From Hyphomonas sp. (GTDB taxonomy: Bacteria; Pseudomonadota; Alphaproteobacteria; Caulobacterales; Hyphomonadaceae), in assembly GCF_016125515.1 (NCBI RefSeq), contig NZ_WGLO01000008.1, forward strand, positions 267,047 through 331,046: a stretch of DNA of 64,000 nt. Direction: 5' to 3'. Position 1 is the stretch's first letter. Each line of letters begins with the position of its first letter. Shown here piece by piece: positions 55,292-62,875 of this stretch. The notes under the pieces are model-generated. The model worked only from the letters and a program-made list of their open reading frames with translations. It was not told the DNA's origin and did not search any database. The position numbers and the translations under genes were made by a program.

Positions 55292-56611
55292 CTACCTAGC
55301 CTTCCGGAGCCGTCCGGCGATGCGCAGTGCGTTCTCCTCGACACAGCCAGCGGCTTGTTCAACGTAACCGGCAGCGCTCCCGGGCAGCGCCTTTACGGCC
55401 TTGGTTACCCCGGCTCTCTGGGCGACACACTGGTCCACAATTTCCCGCACCCGTTCGCGGACATCGGCCGGGCGGTAACTGACTGTCACCGCGATGGCGT
55501 CCCAATGATGCGCGCCCAAGTCGCTCGGCTTGCGTCGCTTCCCGGCGATATTCTGCGCGAAGTACTGAACGACATTCGGCCAGGTGAGGACGGTGGAGAC
55601 ATCGTAGAGCGGCGCGAGACGCGGCTCTGACCCTACCGGCAGAAGGAGGGAGTAATTTTTTGCGTGGGCGTCGGTGTTGGCGGCGAGTATGTTGAAGATC
55701 GTCTGATCGAGCAATGACAGGGCATCCGTTGGTGGCAGGTGCCGGCCTGTACGCAGCAGGGTTGCCAGATCCGGTCCTGGCCTTGTGCCGCGCTCATATT
55801 TTCGTCCGGGCGGAATACCATTTGCTTGGGCGAAATCTTCCTGATGTACCCTCTGCAGCGCGCCCGACCGGCCGATGCGCCGGTCATAGCGTAGCACGCA
55901 GATTGCTTTCCGCTTGCCTGCAGGAAGGATCGACGCTTCCGCCGCAGGGATGCCGACCGCCTGCGCGAGGCGCAGGCAGTAAGTCTCGTTCTCGACAATT
56001 CCCGGCAGGATCGGATTGTCCGGTTTCAGGATAAGGGTGGAGGGCGCGCCGTGGCGCGGGACAGCGAGAACGTCACCGTCGGCAGGCACCCTCAGAACAG
56101 GCGTGCCGCTGGCGTCGAGCACGGCGAGCGCCGATTTCTTCTGCCCGCCTGCGAGGGAGAGCCGGACGCCGTCCTCCCCGACTAGAAAGGGACGCTGCTG
56201 CAGGTCATCGAAGTGTCGTTCCAGAGCGGCTTCGGGATCGGCTTCCTGGTAGAACTCCGTGAGCGGGGTATAAGTCCACGCCGCGCGCTCGCAGGGCGCG
56301 CCGAAGGAGAGCGCGCCGGCCGTGTCCCCGCCGATCTCATTAAGGATGGCGAGCGTGTCAGAGCGGTCGAGTCCCAGGGAGCGTGTCAGGATGGACAGCT
56401 GCTCTTCTTCGGGAAGAAGATTGGCGAGCCAGGGGGAAATTACATCAGAAGGGTAGGGCGCCTGCCGGAGAGGCAGGGTGAGGGACAAGGGGAAGGCGCC
56501 CTGGGTGGCTAGCCATGCAGACGTATAGGCAAAGCCGAGCGCGCCGTCCTCCGCAACCGTGACATCGCCAACGTGCAGCGAGTCAAACCATACCGGCACA
56601 GCTTGGCTCAT
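55292..56611 (-). CDS. hipA: HipA-type serine/threonine kinase toxin
   Basis: 439 aa, full length. N-terminal couple domain, then ATP-binding parts RLSLAGGQKKSALAV and STLILKPDN, the catalytic NILAANTDAHAKNYSLLLPV and the following LAPLYDVSTV (DFG-like position). The E. coli relative phosphorylates GltX and halts translation, giving persistence. hipB overlaps it by ATGA. The reading frame behind the stop continues into AbiEii-like sequence, so the 3' junction may be a rearrangement. Probably active. Confidence 0.88.
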   Translation of the reverse strand: MSQAVPVWFDSLHVGDVTVAEDGALGFAYTSAWLATQGAFPLSLTLPLRQAPYPSDVISPWLANLLPEEEQLSILTRSLGLDRSDTLAILNEIGGDTAGALSFGAPCERAAWTYTPLTEFYQEADPEAALERHFDDLQQRPFLVGEDGVRLSLAGGQKKSALAVLDASGTPVLRVPADGDVLAVPRHGAPSTLILKPDNPILPGIVENETYCLRLAQAVGIPAAEASILPAGKRKAICVLRYDRRIGRSGALQRVHQEDFAQANGIPPGRKYERGTRPGPDLATLLRTGRHLPPTDALSLLDQTIFNILAANTDAHAKNYSLLLPVGSEPRLAPLYDVSTVLTWPNVVQYFAQNIAGKRRKPSDLGAHHWDAIAVTVSYRPADVRERVREIVDQCVAQRAGVTKAVKALPGSAAGYVEQAAGCVEENALRIAGRLRKAR

Positions 56612-56898
56612 GTGTAGTCACCCAGATCATACCCGCCGGGCCTTATGGCTGTAGGCTGCAGGACGTCGTCTTCCCGGTCCTCAAGCAGGTCGCCCGCGCT
56701 GACCCGCAGGGCGGCGGCGACCCTGTAGAGGGTGGTGAGGCGCAGATCACGCTGGCCGGTTTCGATCAGTGACAGCGCTGATGCGCTGATGCCGCTGAGA
56801 CGGGCGAGCTCATGTAGGTTCAGGCCGCGCGCCTCGCGGGCTGCGCGGATTCTGCCTCCGGTGTTGATGAGGTGGTCCTTGTCTGTGTCGTAAGTCAT
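56608..56898 (-). CDS. hipB: HipB-type XRE antitoxin/repressor
   Basis: 96 aa. Cro/CI helix-turn-helix RIRAAREARGLNLHELARLS then GISASALSLIETGQRDLRLT (about 17-56), followed by a short tail ending GGYDLGDYT. It neutralises HipA and represses the operon. It overlaps hipA by four bases. Three copies of a dyad operator lie directly upstream. Confidence 0.87.
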   Translation of the reverse strand: MTYDTDKDHLINTGGRIRAAREARGLNLHELARLSGISASALSLIETGQRDLRLTTLYRVAAALRVSAGDLLEDREDDVLQPTAIRPGGYDLGDYT

Positions 56899-56911
56899 CC
56901 CGATTATCCGG

Positions 56912-57029
56912 TTTATCTAATTCGATAAATTTACGGCTTAATCAGCCTCAAGGCAACATATTTTATCTAAAACAGTAAAATAGATCCAAGCGGGCGCATA
57001 ATGAAGGATAATTTATCTAAAACGATAAA
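56912..57029. promoter_or_regulatory. Three-site operator array of hipBA
   Basis: The 18-bp dyad TTTATC-N6-GATAAA occurs at 56912-56929, at 56962-56979 (right half AGTAAA) and at 57012-57029. The starts are exactly 50 bp apart. The first site is 14 nt from the hipB start codon. This fits cooperative repression by HipB. Confidence 0.75.
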
Positions 57030-57078
57030 ATCGAGGCCAGTTCCTACGCCGCTCGCCAAGCGCACGATCATGCTTGTC

Positions 57079-57118
57079 TGTGAAAGAGCTCGTTCGGCTA
57101 CAAGCCATGGTTCAAGTA
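57079..57118. repeat. Diverged second copy of the abiEii 3'-end sequence
   Basis: CTGTGAAAGAGCTCGTTCGG and the next 19 bases match 54740-54778, at the end of the AbiEii remnant, in the same orientation at roughly four of five positions. It suggests a duplicated or second decayed copy. Confidence 0.45.
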
Positions 57119-57139
57119 TGAGGTCAGAAGCCTTCGTCA

Positions 57140-57325
57140 GCCAGGGCGCGCCTCGGGATGAAGGAAGTCGATGACGGCATCTGGCTCGTCTCGTTCATGC
57201 AATACGATCTCGGATACGTTGATCTCGAGGCCAGGACGCTACAGACGGTAGACAATCCGTTCGGGGCGAAAGTGTAACCAGCTTCTCCGGAACGTTTTGT
57301 GACCTATGTGTCCGGAATGGGCCTT
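57140..57325 (+). mobile_element. Remnant of an IS transposase C-terminus
   Basis: A frame with codons from 57158 to a stop at 57275-57277 reads MKEVDDGIWLVSFMQYDLGY then VDLEARTLQTVDNPFGAKV, which resembles the C-terminal tail of DDE transposases (IS481-like; family not certain). The rest of the gene is absent. The following bases are the first copy of the 87-bp direct repeat. Confidence 0.55.
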
Positions 57326-57341
57326 TGTCGAATGGCGCACC
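57255..57341 (+). repeat. Direct repeat copy A (transposon tail plus tRNA-like end)
   Basis: 87 bp without indels relative to 58223-58309, about three quarters identical. It starts ATCCGTTCGG in the transposase tail and ends AATGGCGCACC, the complement of the tRNA-Arg 3' end. Confidence 0.6.
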
Positions 57342-57413
57342 GATGAAGGTGAAAATCGGTACCAGTTTGTAATAACTGTTTCAAAGAACTAAGTCGCCGT
57401 TTCTTGCCTGTTC

Positions 57414-57644
57414 CTATTTCTTAGGTCGGCACTGATCATCCGGCACCACCAGATCAACATGCGAGACTCCGATAGCCTGAGCGAGTTCATATAGCGTCAC
57501 GACTGTCGGATTCCGTTTGCCTTGCTCCAAGCCACTCAAATACTGCTGGCTGAAACCTGAACGCGCCTCGACTTCCTCCTGGGTGAGGCGCTTTTCGCGA
57601 CGAAGCCGCGCAAAATTACGGCCTACCAGCCTTCGCATATCCAT
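57414..57644 (-). CDS. XRE family helix-turn-helix regulator
   Basis: 76 aa. Almost the whole chain is a Cro/CI domain: NFARLRREKRLTQEEVEARS then GFSQQYLSGLEQGKRNPTVV (about 10-49) and LYELAQAIGVSHVDLVV. It is divergent from an unknown 151-aa gene, with a 31-bp dyad between them, so it probably represses both. Could be an antitoxin-like or phage-type regulator. Confidence 0.85.
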   Translation of the reverse strand: MDMRRLVGRNFARLRREKRLTQEEVEARSGFSQQYLSGLEQGKRNPTVVTLYELAQAIGVSHVDLVVPDDQCRPKK

Positions 57645-57663
57645 GCTGAGAGGCTAGCCATTT

Positions 57664-57694
57664 ACATACTTTAGTGTTATGTACTATAGTATGT
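57664..57694. promoter_or_regulatory. Dyad operator between the XRE gene and the 151-aa gene
   Basis: 12-nt arms ACATACTTTAGT (57664-57675) and ACTATAGTATGT (57683-57694) with one mismatch and a 7-nt spacer. The region is AT-rich and lies 20 nt from the XRE start. Confidence 0.6.
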
Positions 57695-57743
57695 ATTTTA
57701 AGGCCGCAGCTTATTCCGACCACTTATCGTCAGGAGGATGTGG

Positions 57744-58199
57744 ATGTCAGGCAAGTCTCGTCGCCAAGCAATTGTCCAGCGCGGCCATTCGCAAGCAGCT
57801 GACTTTGATGCGCGGGCGGCCGACGAAGCTGCTGAAATATGTTCGGCGTGGCTCACTCGACATGCAGAACACGAAAAGCTCATCAGACGATGGCAGAGGT
57901 TGGAGACTCGCCTCATCCATGAGCATGACTTGTTCAAGCTGAACAAACGGGAACGCGCGTCGCTTTCAGGGGCCCGCGAACTGGACGCCATAAATGCTCG
58001 CCTCCTTGTGCTTTATGAACAAAATCAGAAAGCGCTTGTAGCCTTGCCCGCCGTGGCCGCAGCGACCACCAACGGGGTTGTTTCCAAGCTTTCCGTCGCG
58101 CTTGCAAACATTGACCGCCACGAGAGCAAGGCCACACATCAACTCATTCAAAGCGTCATAAGAGACCTAGAAATGGTCATGCAGGTTCCGGGCAAATAA
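57744..58199 (+). CDS. Hypothetical 151-aa helical protein
   Basis: Starts at ATG 57744, six bases after a perfect AGGAGG (57732-57737); the ATG at 57738 is too close to it. The chain is charged and almost all helical, with a probable coiled coil (HEKLIRRWQRLETRLIHEHD, about 43-62) and an amphipathic C-terminal helix. No signal peptide, membrane segment or catalytic motif. No family recognised. It is less GC-rich than core genes. The divergent XRE gene and the flanking repeats suggest a mobile accessory module; a toxin, defence or phage role is possible but unproven. Confidence 0.65.
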   Translation: MSGKSRRQAIVQRGHSQAADFDARAADEAAEICSAWLTRHAEHEKLIRRWQRLETRLIHEHDLFKLNKRERASLSGARELDAINARLLVLYEQNQKALVALPAVAAATTNGVVSKLSVALANIDRHESKATHQLIQSVIRDLEMVMQVPGK

Positions 58200-58222
58200 A
58201 CACAGCAAAGATACGATCGAAT

Positions 58223-58309
58223 ATCCGTTCGGAGCGAAACCGTAACCTATCTCTCCGGAACATTCTGTTACCTATGTTTCCGGGTTGGACCAAACAGGAA
58301 TGGCGCACC
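58223..58309 (+). repeat. Direct repeat copy B, running into the tRNA-Arg 3' end
   Basis: Second copy of the 87-bp repeat (see 57255-57341). Its last 9 bases (58301-58309) are the complement of the 3' end of tRNA-Arg. In one frame it also reads [13 protein letters not shown], like the extreme tail of some transposases. Confidence 0.6.
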
Positions 58310-58377
58310 CAAGAGGATTCGAACCTCTGACCTTTGCCTTCGGAGGGCAACACTCTATCCAGCTGAGCTATGGGTGC
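58301..58377 (-). tRNA. tRNA-Arg (anticodon CCG)
   Basis: 77 nt with encoded CCA. Acceptor GCACCCA pairs with TGGGTGC. The anticodon stem TTGCC/GGCAA holds the loop CTCCGAA with anticodon CCG. T-arm AGAGG-TTCGAAT-CCTCT is perfect. The accessory patch lies at its 3' side. Confidence 0.95.
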
Positions 58378-58520
58378 CTCGCCAGAGCCGGTGTTTAGGC
58401 GAAGGCGGCGAGGGGTGCAACCGCGTTTGCGCGCGGCGCAGAGTGTGTCAGACCATGGACGCGGCGCGACGAACCGCTAGGTTGCGTCCAAACGCTCCCG
58501 TTCCGTCTGTCCGAGGTCCC

Positions 58521-59549
58521 ATGCGCCTGAATCCGATGATCCCCGCGACGCTGGCCGCCTTTGCCCTGCTGACCGTGCCCGCATGTTCCGGCGAGCAGAA
58601 GGCCGCGCCGGCCGACGTGCCCGCGGCGGCGGATGCTCCGGGGGGCTGCGAGCGCCCGGCCGATCCGGACGTGGTGCGCGCCGAAATGGAAGCGGCCGAA
58701 GCGCGCGTCATTGCGGTGGCCGAGGCCAGCCGGGGCGGCGGGCATCCGGCGCTCTGGACGCTGAAGGACGAGGACACGACGCTCTATCTGATGGGCACGG
58801 TGCACATGTTGCGGCCGGATGTGGACTGGCGCACGCCGGAGGTCGACGCCGCGATCGATTCGGCCGACACGATTGTGTTCGAGGCCGATACGACCAGCCC
58901 CGAGGCCGGCCGCGACCTGATGAAGTTCTTCTCGACGCAAGGCATGTTCGGGGACGGCACGCAGCTGACCAGCCTGCTGACAGAAGGCGAGGTGGCGCTG
59001 CTGAACGAAGCGCTGGCGGAAGTCGACCTGCCCCTGGCGGCGGTGCAGCCGATGCGGCCCTGGTATGCGGCGATCAACCTGTCGGTCATCCAGATGACGC
59101 AGGAAGGGTTTGATCCGTCCTCGGGCGTGGAGATGAAGATCGAGGCGGAAGCCAAGGCCCGGGGTGCGGCCTTCGATTACCTCGAGACGGTTGACCAGCA
59201 GCTCGGCGAATTTGCGGGGCTCGATAACTGCGCGCAGATCGAATTCCTGATGCAGACGGCCGAGGGGATGAAGGAGGGGACCGAAACACTCGACCTCCTG
59301 GTGTCCGAATGGGCGGACGGCGACACGGTTGGCCTCGCCGCCCTGCTGGCGTCGCCGGACTCGTTCGGGTCAGACGCGGCCTATGACGCGCTTCTGAAGA
59401 ACCGAAATGCCCGCTGGGCGCCCCTGATCGCCGGCATGCTGGACGAGCCGGGCACCCGCCTCATCGCGGTCGGCGCCGGTCACCTCGCCGGCGAAGACAG
59501 CGTGATCGCGATGCTACGCGCTGAAGGTTATGAGGTGGCGGGGCCGTAG
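58521..59549 (+). CDS. TraB/GumN family lipoprotein
   Basis: 342 aa from ATG 58521, which starts a signal peptide with possible lipobox VPAC. Family motifs are LYLMGTVHMLRPDVDW (GxxH, about 93-108) and RLIAVGAGHLAGEDSVIAML near the end (GxGHL). The fold is related to metal-dependent peptidases (TIKI/TraB), with the GxxH histidines as probable metal ligands. Role unknown; probably envelope-located. Confidence 0.85.
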   Translation: MRLNPMIPATLAAFALLTVPACSGEQKAAPADVPAAADAPGGCERPADPDVVRAEMEAAEARVIAVAEASRGGGHPALWTLKDEDTTLYLMGTVHMLRPDVDWRTPEVDAAIDSADTIVFEADTTSPEAGRDLMKFFSTQGMFGDGTQLTSLLTEGEVALLNEALAEVDLPLAAVQPMRPWYAAINLSVIQMTQEGFDPSSGVEMKIEAEAKARGAAFDYLETVDQQLGEFAGLDNCAQIEFLMQTAEGMKEGTETLDLLVSEWADGDTVGLAALLASPDSFGSDAAYDALLKNRNARWAPLIAGMLDEPGTRLIAVGAGHLAGEDSVIAMLRAEGYEVAGP

Positions 59550-59628
59550 CAAAAGCCGGCACCGGCCCCGTCCGGAAACTGTCTACACGGAGAGGGCGAC
59601 TTGTGGACGGTTCGGAGGCGGGCCCGGG

Positions 59629-60444
59629 TCAATCGGCGGCGCGTTTGAGGGCAAGCAATGCCTGGTCGAGCACGGCCTGGCTGGAGGTGCAAACGATCTG
59701 GCCGCCGAGTTTCGGGGTGTTGCCGCGCCAGTCGGTGGCAAGTCCGCCTGCGCCGCGCACGACCGGGATCAGCGCCGCCACATCCCAGCTCTTGAGGCCG
59801 GATTCCGCCACAAGGTCGATCGTGCCGGCCGCGACGCGGGCATAGCCATAGGCGTCGAGGCCGTAACGGGTGATGCGGGCGGTGGCGCGCAGATGGTTCC
59901 ACGCGCCTTGTTCGGACGGCGTGAAGATGAAGGGGTCGGTGGTCGCGATGGTGGCGCGGCGGAGGTCCTCGCAGTCCGACACGCGGATCGGATGGCTGCC
60001 CGTGTGCGTATCGAGGCGGGCGCCGCCGGGCCAGCCGAGATAGCGCTCGCCGACGACCGGCTGGTCAATGACCCCGATAACCGGCACGCCGTCCGGATCG
60101 ACAAGGGCGATCAGCGTAGTCCAAACCGGCAGGCCAGCGACGAAAGCGCGGGTGCCGTCGATGGGATCGAAATACCAGCGGTAGCCGGTTGAGGAGGGGG
60201 TGTCGTCGAACTCCTCGCCGGTGACGCCGTCGCCGGGCCGTTCGGCAGCGACCAGGTCGCGCATCGCGGCTTCGGCGGCGCGGTCGGCTTCGGTGACGGG
60301 ATCGAAGGCGGCGGTGTCCCCGGCGCCGGACTTGTCGTCGACGCCGTCCAGCTGGCGGAAATGGACACGAATTGCCGCCCAGGCTGCGTCTGCAAGCCGG
60401 GCGGCAAAGACCAGATCAGGTTCGAGGGATCGGGATTGGGTCAT
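59629..60444 (-). CDS. Inositol-monophosphatase family phosphatase (HisN-like)
   Basis: 271 aa. Metal-site motifs are DPVTEADRAAE (about 48-58), GEEF, FDPIDGTRAFVAGLPVWTTL (DPxDGT, about 92-111) and SWDVAALIPVVRGAGG (WDxAA). The family dephosphorylates inositol phosphates, histidinol phosphate or PAP with Mg. The length and FVAGLPVWTTL segment fit the histidinol-phosphatase HisN subgroup, but the substrate is not certain. The next gene upstream is an XRE regulator 33 nt away on the same strand. Confidence 0.85.
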   Translation of the reverse strand: MTQSRSLEPDLVFAARLADAAWAAIRVHFRQLDGVDDKSGAGDTAAFDPVTEADRAAEAAMRDLVAAERPGDGVTGEEFDDTPSSTGYRWYFDPIDGTRAFVAGLPVWTTLIALVDPDGVPVIGVIDQPVVGERYLGWPGGARLDTHTGSHPIRVSDCEDLRRATIATTDPFIFTPSEQGAWNHLRATARITRYGLDAYGYARVAAGTIDLVAESGLKSWDVAALIPVVRGAGGLATDWRGNTPKLGGQIVCTSSQAVLDQALLALKRAAD

Positions 60445-60477
60445 CCGGCGAGGCGATGCCCCGCCGGTTGAGGAAGG

Positions 60478-60876
60478 TCAAGCAGCGCCGGAGTTGGTGC
60501 CGTCCTGCTCGAAGGCTTTTGCCAGCTCGAGGAGGCGTTTGCGGGGGCGTTCGCCAAGCCGGTAATAGGCACGGACGAGTTCCAGGGTTTCCTTCTGGGA
60601 GAGGATATCGCCTTCCATCTGCTCAGCGTCGTTGGCCGCGTTGGGCATCGGGTTGGCGGTGGCCATGCCGTCGAAGAAGTATTGCACGGACACGTTCAGG
60701 GCCCGCGACAGGTCGAACAGGCGCGAGGCGGTGATGCGGTTGGCGCCGCATTCATATTTCTGGATTTGCTGGAATCGCACACCCACTTGTCCGGCCAGTT
60801 CCTGCTGGGTCATCCCCAGGAGGCGCCGGCGGCGGCGCAGCCGCTTGCCTACGTGCAGATCAGTTTCGTCAGCCAT
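60478..60876 (-). CDS. XRE family transcriptional regulator
   Basis: 132 aa. Helix-turn-helix KRLRRRRRLLGMTQQELAGQ and VGVRFQQIQKYECGANRITA (about 11-50), the sequence type common in alphaproteobacterial SinR-like regulators, then LSRALNVSVQYFFDGM and a helical C-terminal dimer part ending with LVRAYYRLGERPRKRLLELA. GGAGAGGGAAC precedes the ATG. Target genes unknown. Confidence 0.87.
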   Translation of the reverse strand: MADETDLHVGKRLRRRRRLLGMTQQELAGQVGVRFQQIQKYECGANRITASRLFDLSRALNVSVQYFFDGMATANPMPNAANDAEQMEGDILSQKETLELVRAYYRLGERPRKRLLELAKAFEQDGTNSGAA

Positions 60877-61019
60877 GTTCCCTCTCCGATTGGCTTGGGA
60901 CCGGTATCAGTCCCAAAATTGGAATTTCGCGCGATTTCTACGCAATTGGCGTGCCGGACGCTGAAATCTGCCCGAAATGCGGGCAAGGCGCGGGCAGGAG
61001 GAGGGTGCGTCAGTTATTC

Positions 61020-61129
61020 ACTTGGCGTATTGTGCATCGCAACATAAGTTGGTCTTGCACTTCGGTGCAACGCCTCTGGCGTTTCCTCCCTTTGACTTCG
61101 GCCGCGCCCACGGGCGCGGCCCTTTTTTT
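61020..61129 (+). ncRNA. Candidate small RNA with intrinsic terminator
   Basis: No coding frame is convincing between the XRE start (60876) and 61180. On the plus strand there are successive hairpins: TTGCAC-TTCG-GTGCAA (61055-61070), CGCC-TCT-GGCG (61071-61081), an open stretch TTTCCTCCCTTT with an anti-Shine-Dalgarno-like CCTCC, and a 10-bp terminator stem followed by seven T. This is typical sRNA architecture. The 5' end is a guess; TTGGCG around 61022 could be a -35. Confidence 0.4.
61100..61129 (+). terminator. Strong intrinsic terminator with no upstream gene
   Basis: Perfect 10-bp GC stem (61100-61109 and 61112-61121) with a 2-nt loop (in practice a 4-nt loop), then CTTTTTTT. On the plus strand there is no protein gene before it. 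Confidence 0.85.
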
Positions 61130-61179
61130 CGGGGAGGGGGGGCAGGTGGCCGGTGCAGCCTTCAGACGGAACGGAGCGT

Positions 61180-62082
61180 TCAGGTGCGCGGCAGCAGGCG
61201 CGCGGCGTCGATAATGTCCGTCATCACGTGCTGCAGGGCGTCTTTCAGGGCGGAAAAGCCGGAGGCCCGGGTAATCCGGTGCTCATCCATGTAGAGACTG
61301 CGGTTGATCTCGATCTGCAGGGCGTGGGTGCCCCGGCGGGGGCGGCCATAGCGGCGGGTCGTATAGCCGCCCGCATAGGGCGCATTTCGGGCCACCGAGA
61401 AGCCGTTTGCCCGGAAACTGCGCTCGACCCGGGCCATTAGCCGCGGATCTGCGCTCGATCCGAACCGGTCGCCGAGCACGATGTCGGTCAGGTTTCGTCG
61501 CCCGGGCTGGACCGAGGGCATCGAATGGCAGTCGATCAGCAGGGCATGGCCATGATCGCGCCGCAGGGCGTCCAGGGTGCTGGCGAGGTGGTCGTGATAG
61601 GCGTCATGGACCCGGGACAGGCGTTCTTCGCCCTCGGCGCGCGACAGGAGGCGGCCATAGATGGCCTCACCGCGGGCGCCGACCCGGGGCAGGCAGCCGA
61701 GGCCGGCCTCGACACGGACCGTGGGCAGGCCGCAGGGCCGGGGCGGGCCGTCCTGGAACATCGAGGCGTCGAGTTCGTTGGGATCGCGGTTGAGGTCAAC
61801 GACGGACCGGCCGTACCGTGCGGCCAGCAGGCCCGCGCCGAGGGACGGGGCGGCTGCAAACAGCTCATCCACGAAGGCATCTTCGGTACGGCGCACGTCG
61901 ATCAGGGGCACGCAGAGCGCGGCCTGCATGTCGGCAGGGTAGAGTGAACCGGAATGCGGGCTGGCGAAGAGGACCGGCGCGGCCAAGGGCTGGGCCTCGG
62001 TGAACTCGAAAGGCGCCTCCAATCCGGCCGGGGGCGGCTCGGCCACAGGGTCCAGTCGCAGGGCGGGGTAGGTCTCGCGCAT
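61180..62082 (-). CDS. N-formylglutamate amidohydrolase
   Basis: 300 aa from ATG 62082. Conserved parts are VLFASPHSGSLYPADM (about 37-52), VDLNRDPNELDASMF, the metal-site LLIDCHSMPS, and LQIEINRSLYMDE near the C-terminus. It hydrolyses N-formylglutamate to glutamate and formate in histidine breakdown, or related N-formyl compounds. An upstream GTG at 62172 would extend it by 30 residues without family similarity. It is divergent from cpdR. Confidence 0.87.
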   Translation of the reverse strand: MRETYPALRLDPVAEPPPAGLEAPFEFTEAQPLAAPVLFASPHSGSLYPADMQAALCVPLIDVRRTEDAFVDELFAAAPSLGAGLLAARYGRSVVDLNRDPNELDASMFQDGPPRPCGLPTVRVEAGLGCLPRVGARGEAIYGRLLSRAEGEERLSRVHDAYHDHLASTLDALRRDHGHALLIDCHSMPSVQPGRRNLTDIVLGDRFGSSADPRLMARVERSFRANGFSVARNAPYAGGYTTRRYGRPRRGTHALQIEINRSLYMDEHRITRASGFSALKDALQHVMTDIIDAARLLPRT

Positions 62083-62237
62083 TCTGCTAATGGTTTGAGA
62101 ACCGGTAGCAAGGTCAAGGGGTTTCGTGCCCCGACGTGTAAAGATTGGCCCGCCGGATCGGGGTCTGTTCACGACTGATTTACCTTCATTCGCCTTTATG
62201 CGCTAATCGGCACTGAGTCGCTGCCCAAGAGGAATAC

Positions 62238-62597
62238 GTGACCAAGATCCTGCTCGCGGAAGACGATGATTCGATGCGCGGCTTCCTCGCGGCGGCCCTG
62301 CGCCGTGCGGGGCATGACGTGCAGGATTATGCGGATGGCGAAGGCGCCCTGCAGGCGCTGGAGCGCGAAGTTTTCGACCTGCTGCTCACCGATATCGTGA
62401 TGCCGGGCCTGGACGGGATCGAACTGGCCCGCCGCGGCGCCGAACTGGACCCGGCCATGAAGATCGTTTTCATCACCGGTTTCGCCGCTGTGGCGCTCTC
62501 GTCCGGCGCGCCGACCCCCGCCGGGGCCAAGGTGCTATCCAAACCCTTCCACCTGCGCGAAATCGTGGAGGAAGTGGACAAGGTGATGGCGGCCTGA
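62238..62597 (+). CDS. cpdR: CpdR-type single-domain response regulator
   Basis: 119 aa receiver domain only. Acidic pocket E8-D9-D10, phosphorylation site D52 in LLTDIVMPGLDG, then FITGFAAVAL and the conserved lysine in VLSKPFHLREIVEEV. Length and sequence closely match Caulobacter CpdR, which when unphosphorylated acts as an adaptor of ClpXP for cell-cycle proteolysis. GTG start at 62238 has AGAGGAA upstream. Phosphorylation is expected from the CckA-ChpT relay. Confidence 0.9.
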   Translation: MTKILLAEDDDSMRGFLAAALRRAGHDVQDYADGEGALQALEREVFDLLLTDIVMPGLDGIELARRGAELDPAMKIVFITGFAAVALSSGAPTPAGAKVLSKPFHLREIVEEVDKVMAA

Positions 62598-62695
62598 AAC
62601 CGCCCCCTGCGCGGCGAAAGCCCGCTTGACGCCGCACGCCGGATTGTCCAATACGCACCCTTCGCAACGCATGGCCGCTCCGGCCGTCGCCGAGC

Positions 62696-62770
<75 letters not shown>

Positions 62771-62875
62771 TTCGAAGCTCCTAATTTCATAGGGGATTTG
62801 GACTCGGCGGGGACCTGAACACTCCCAGAAAAATCAGTCTGTCACACCCACGTCACAACGAGTGAGTTCAGACAG

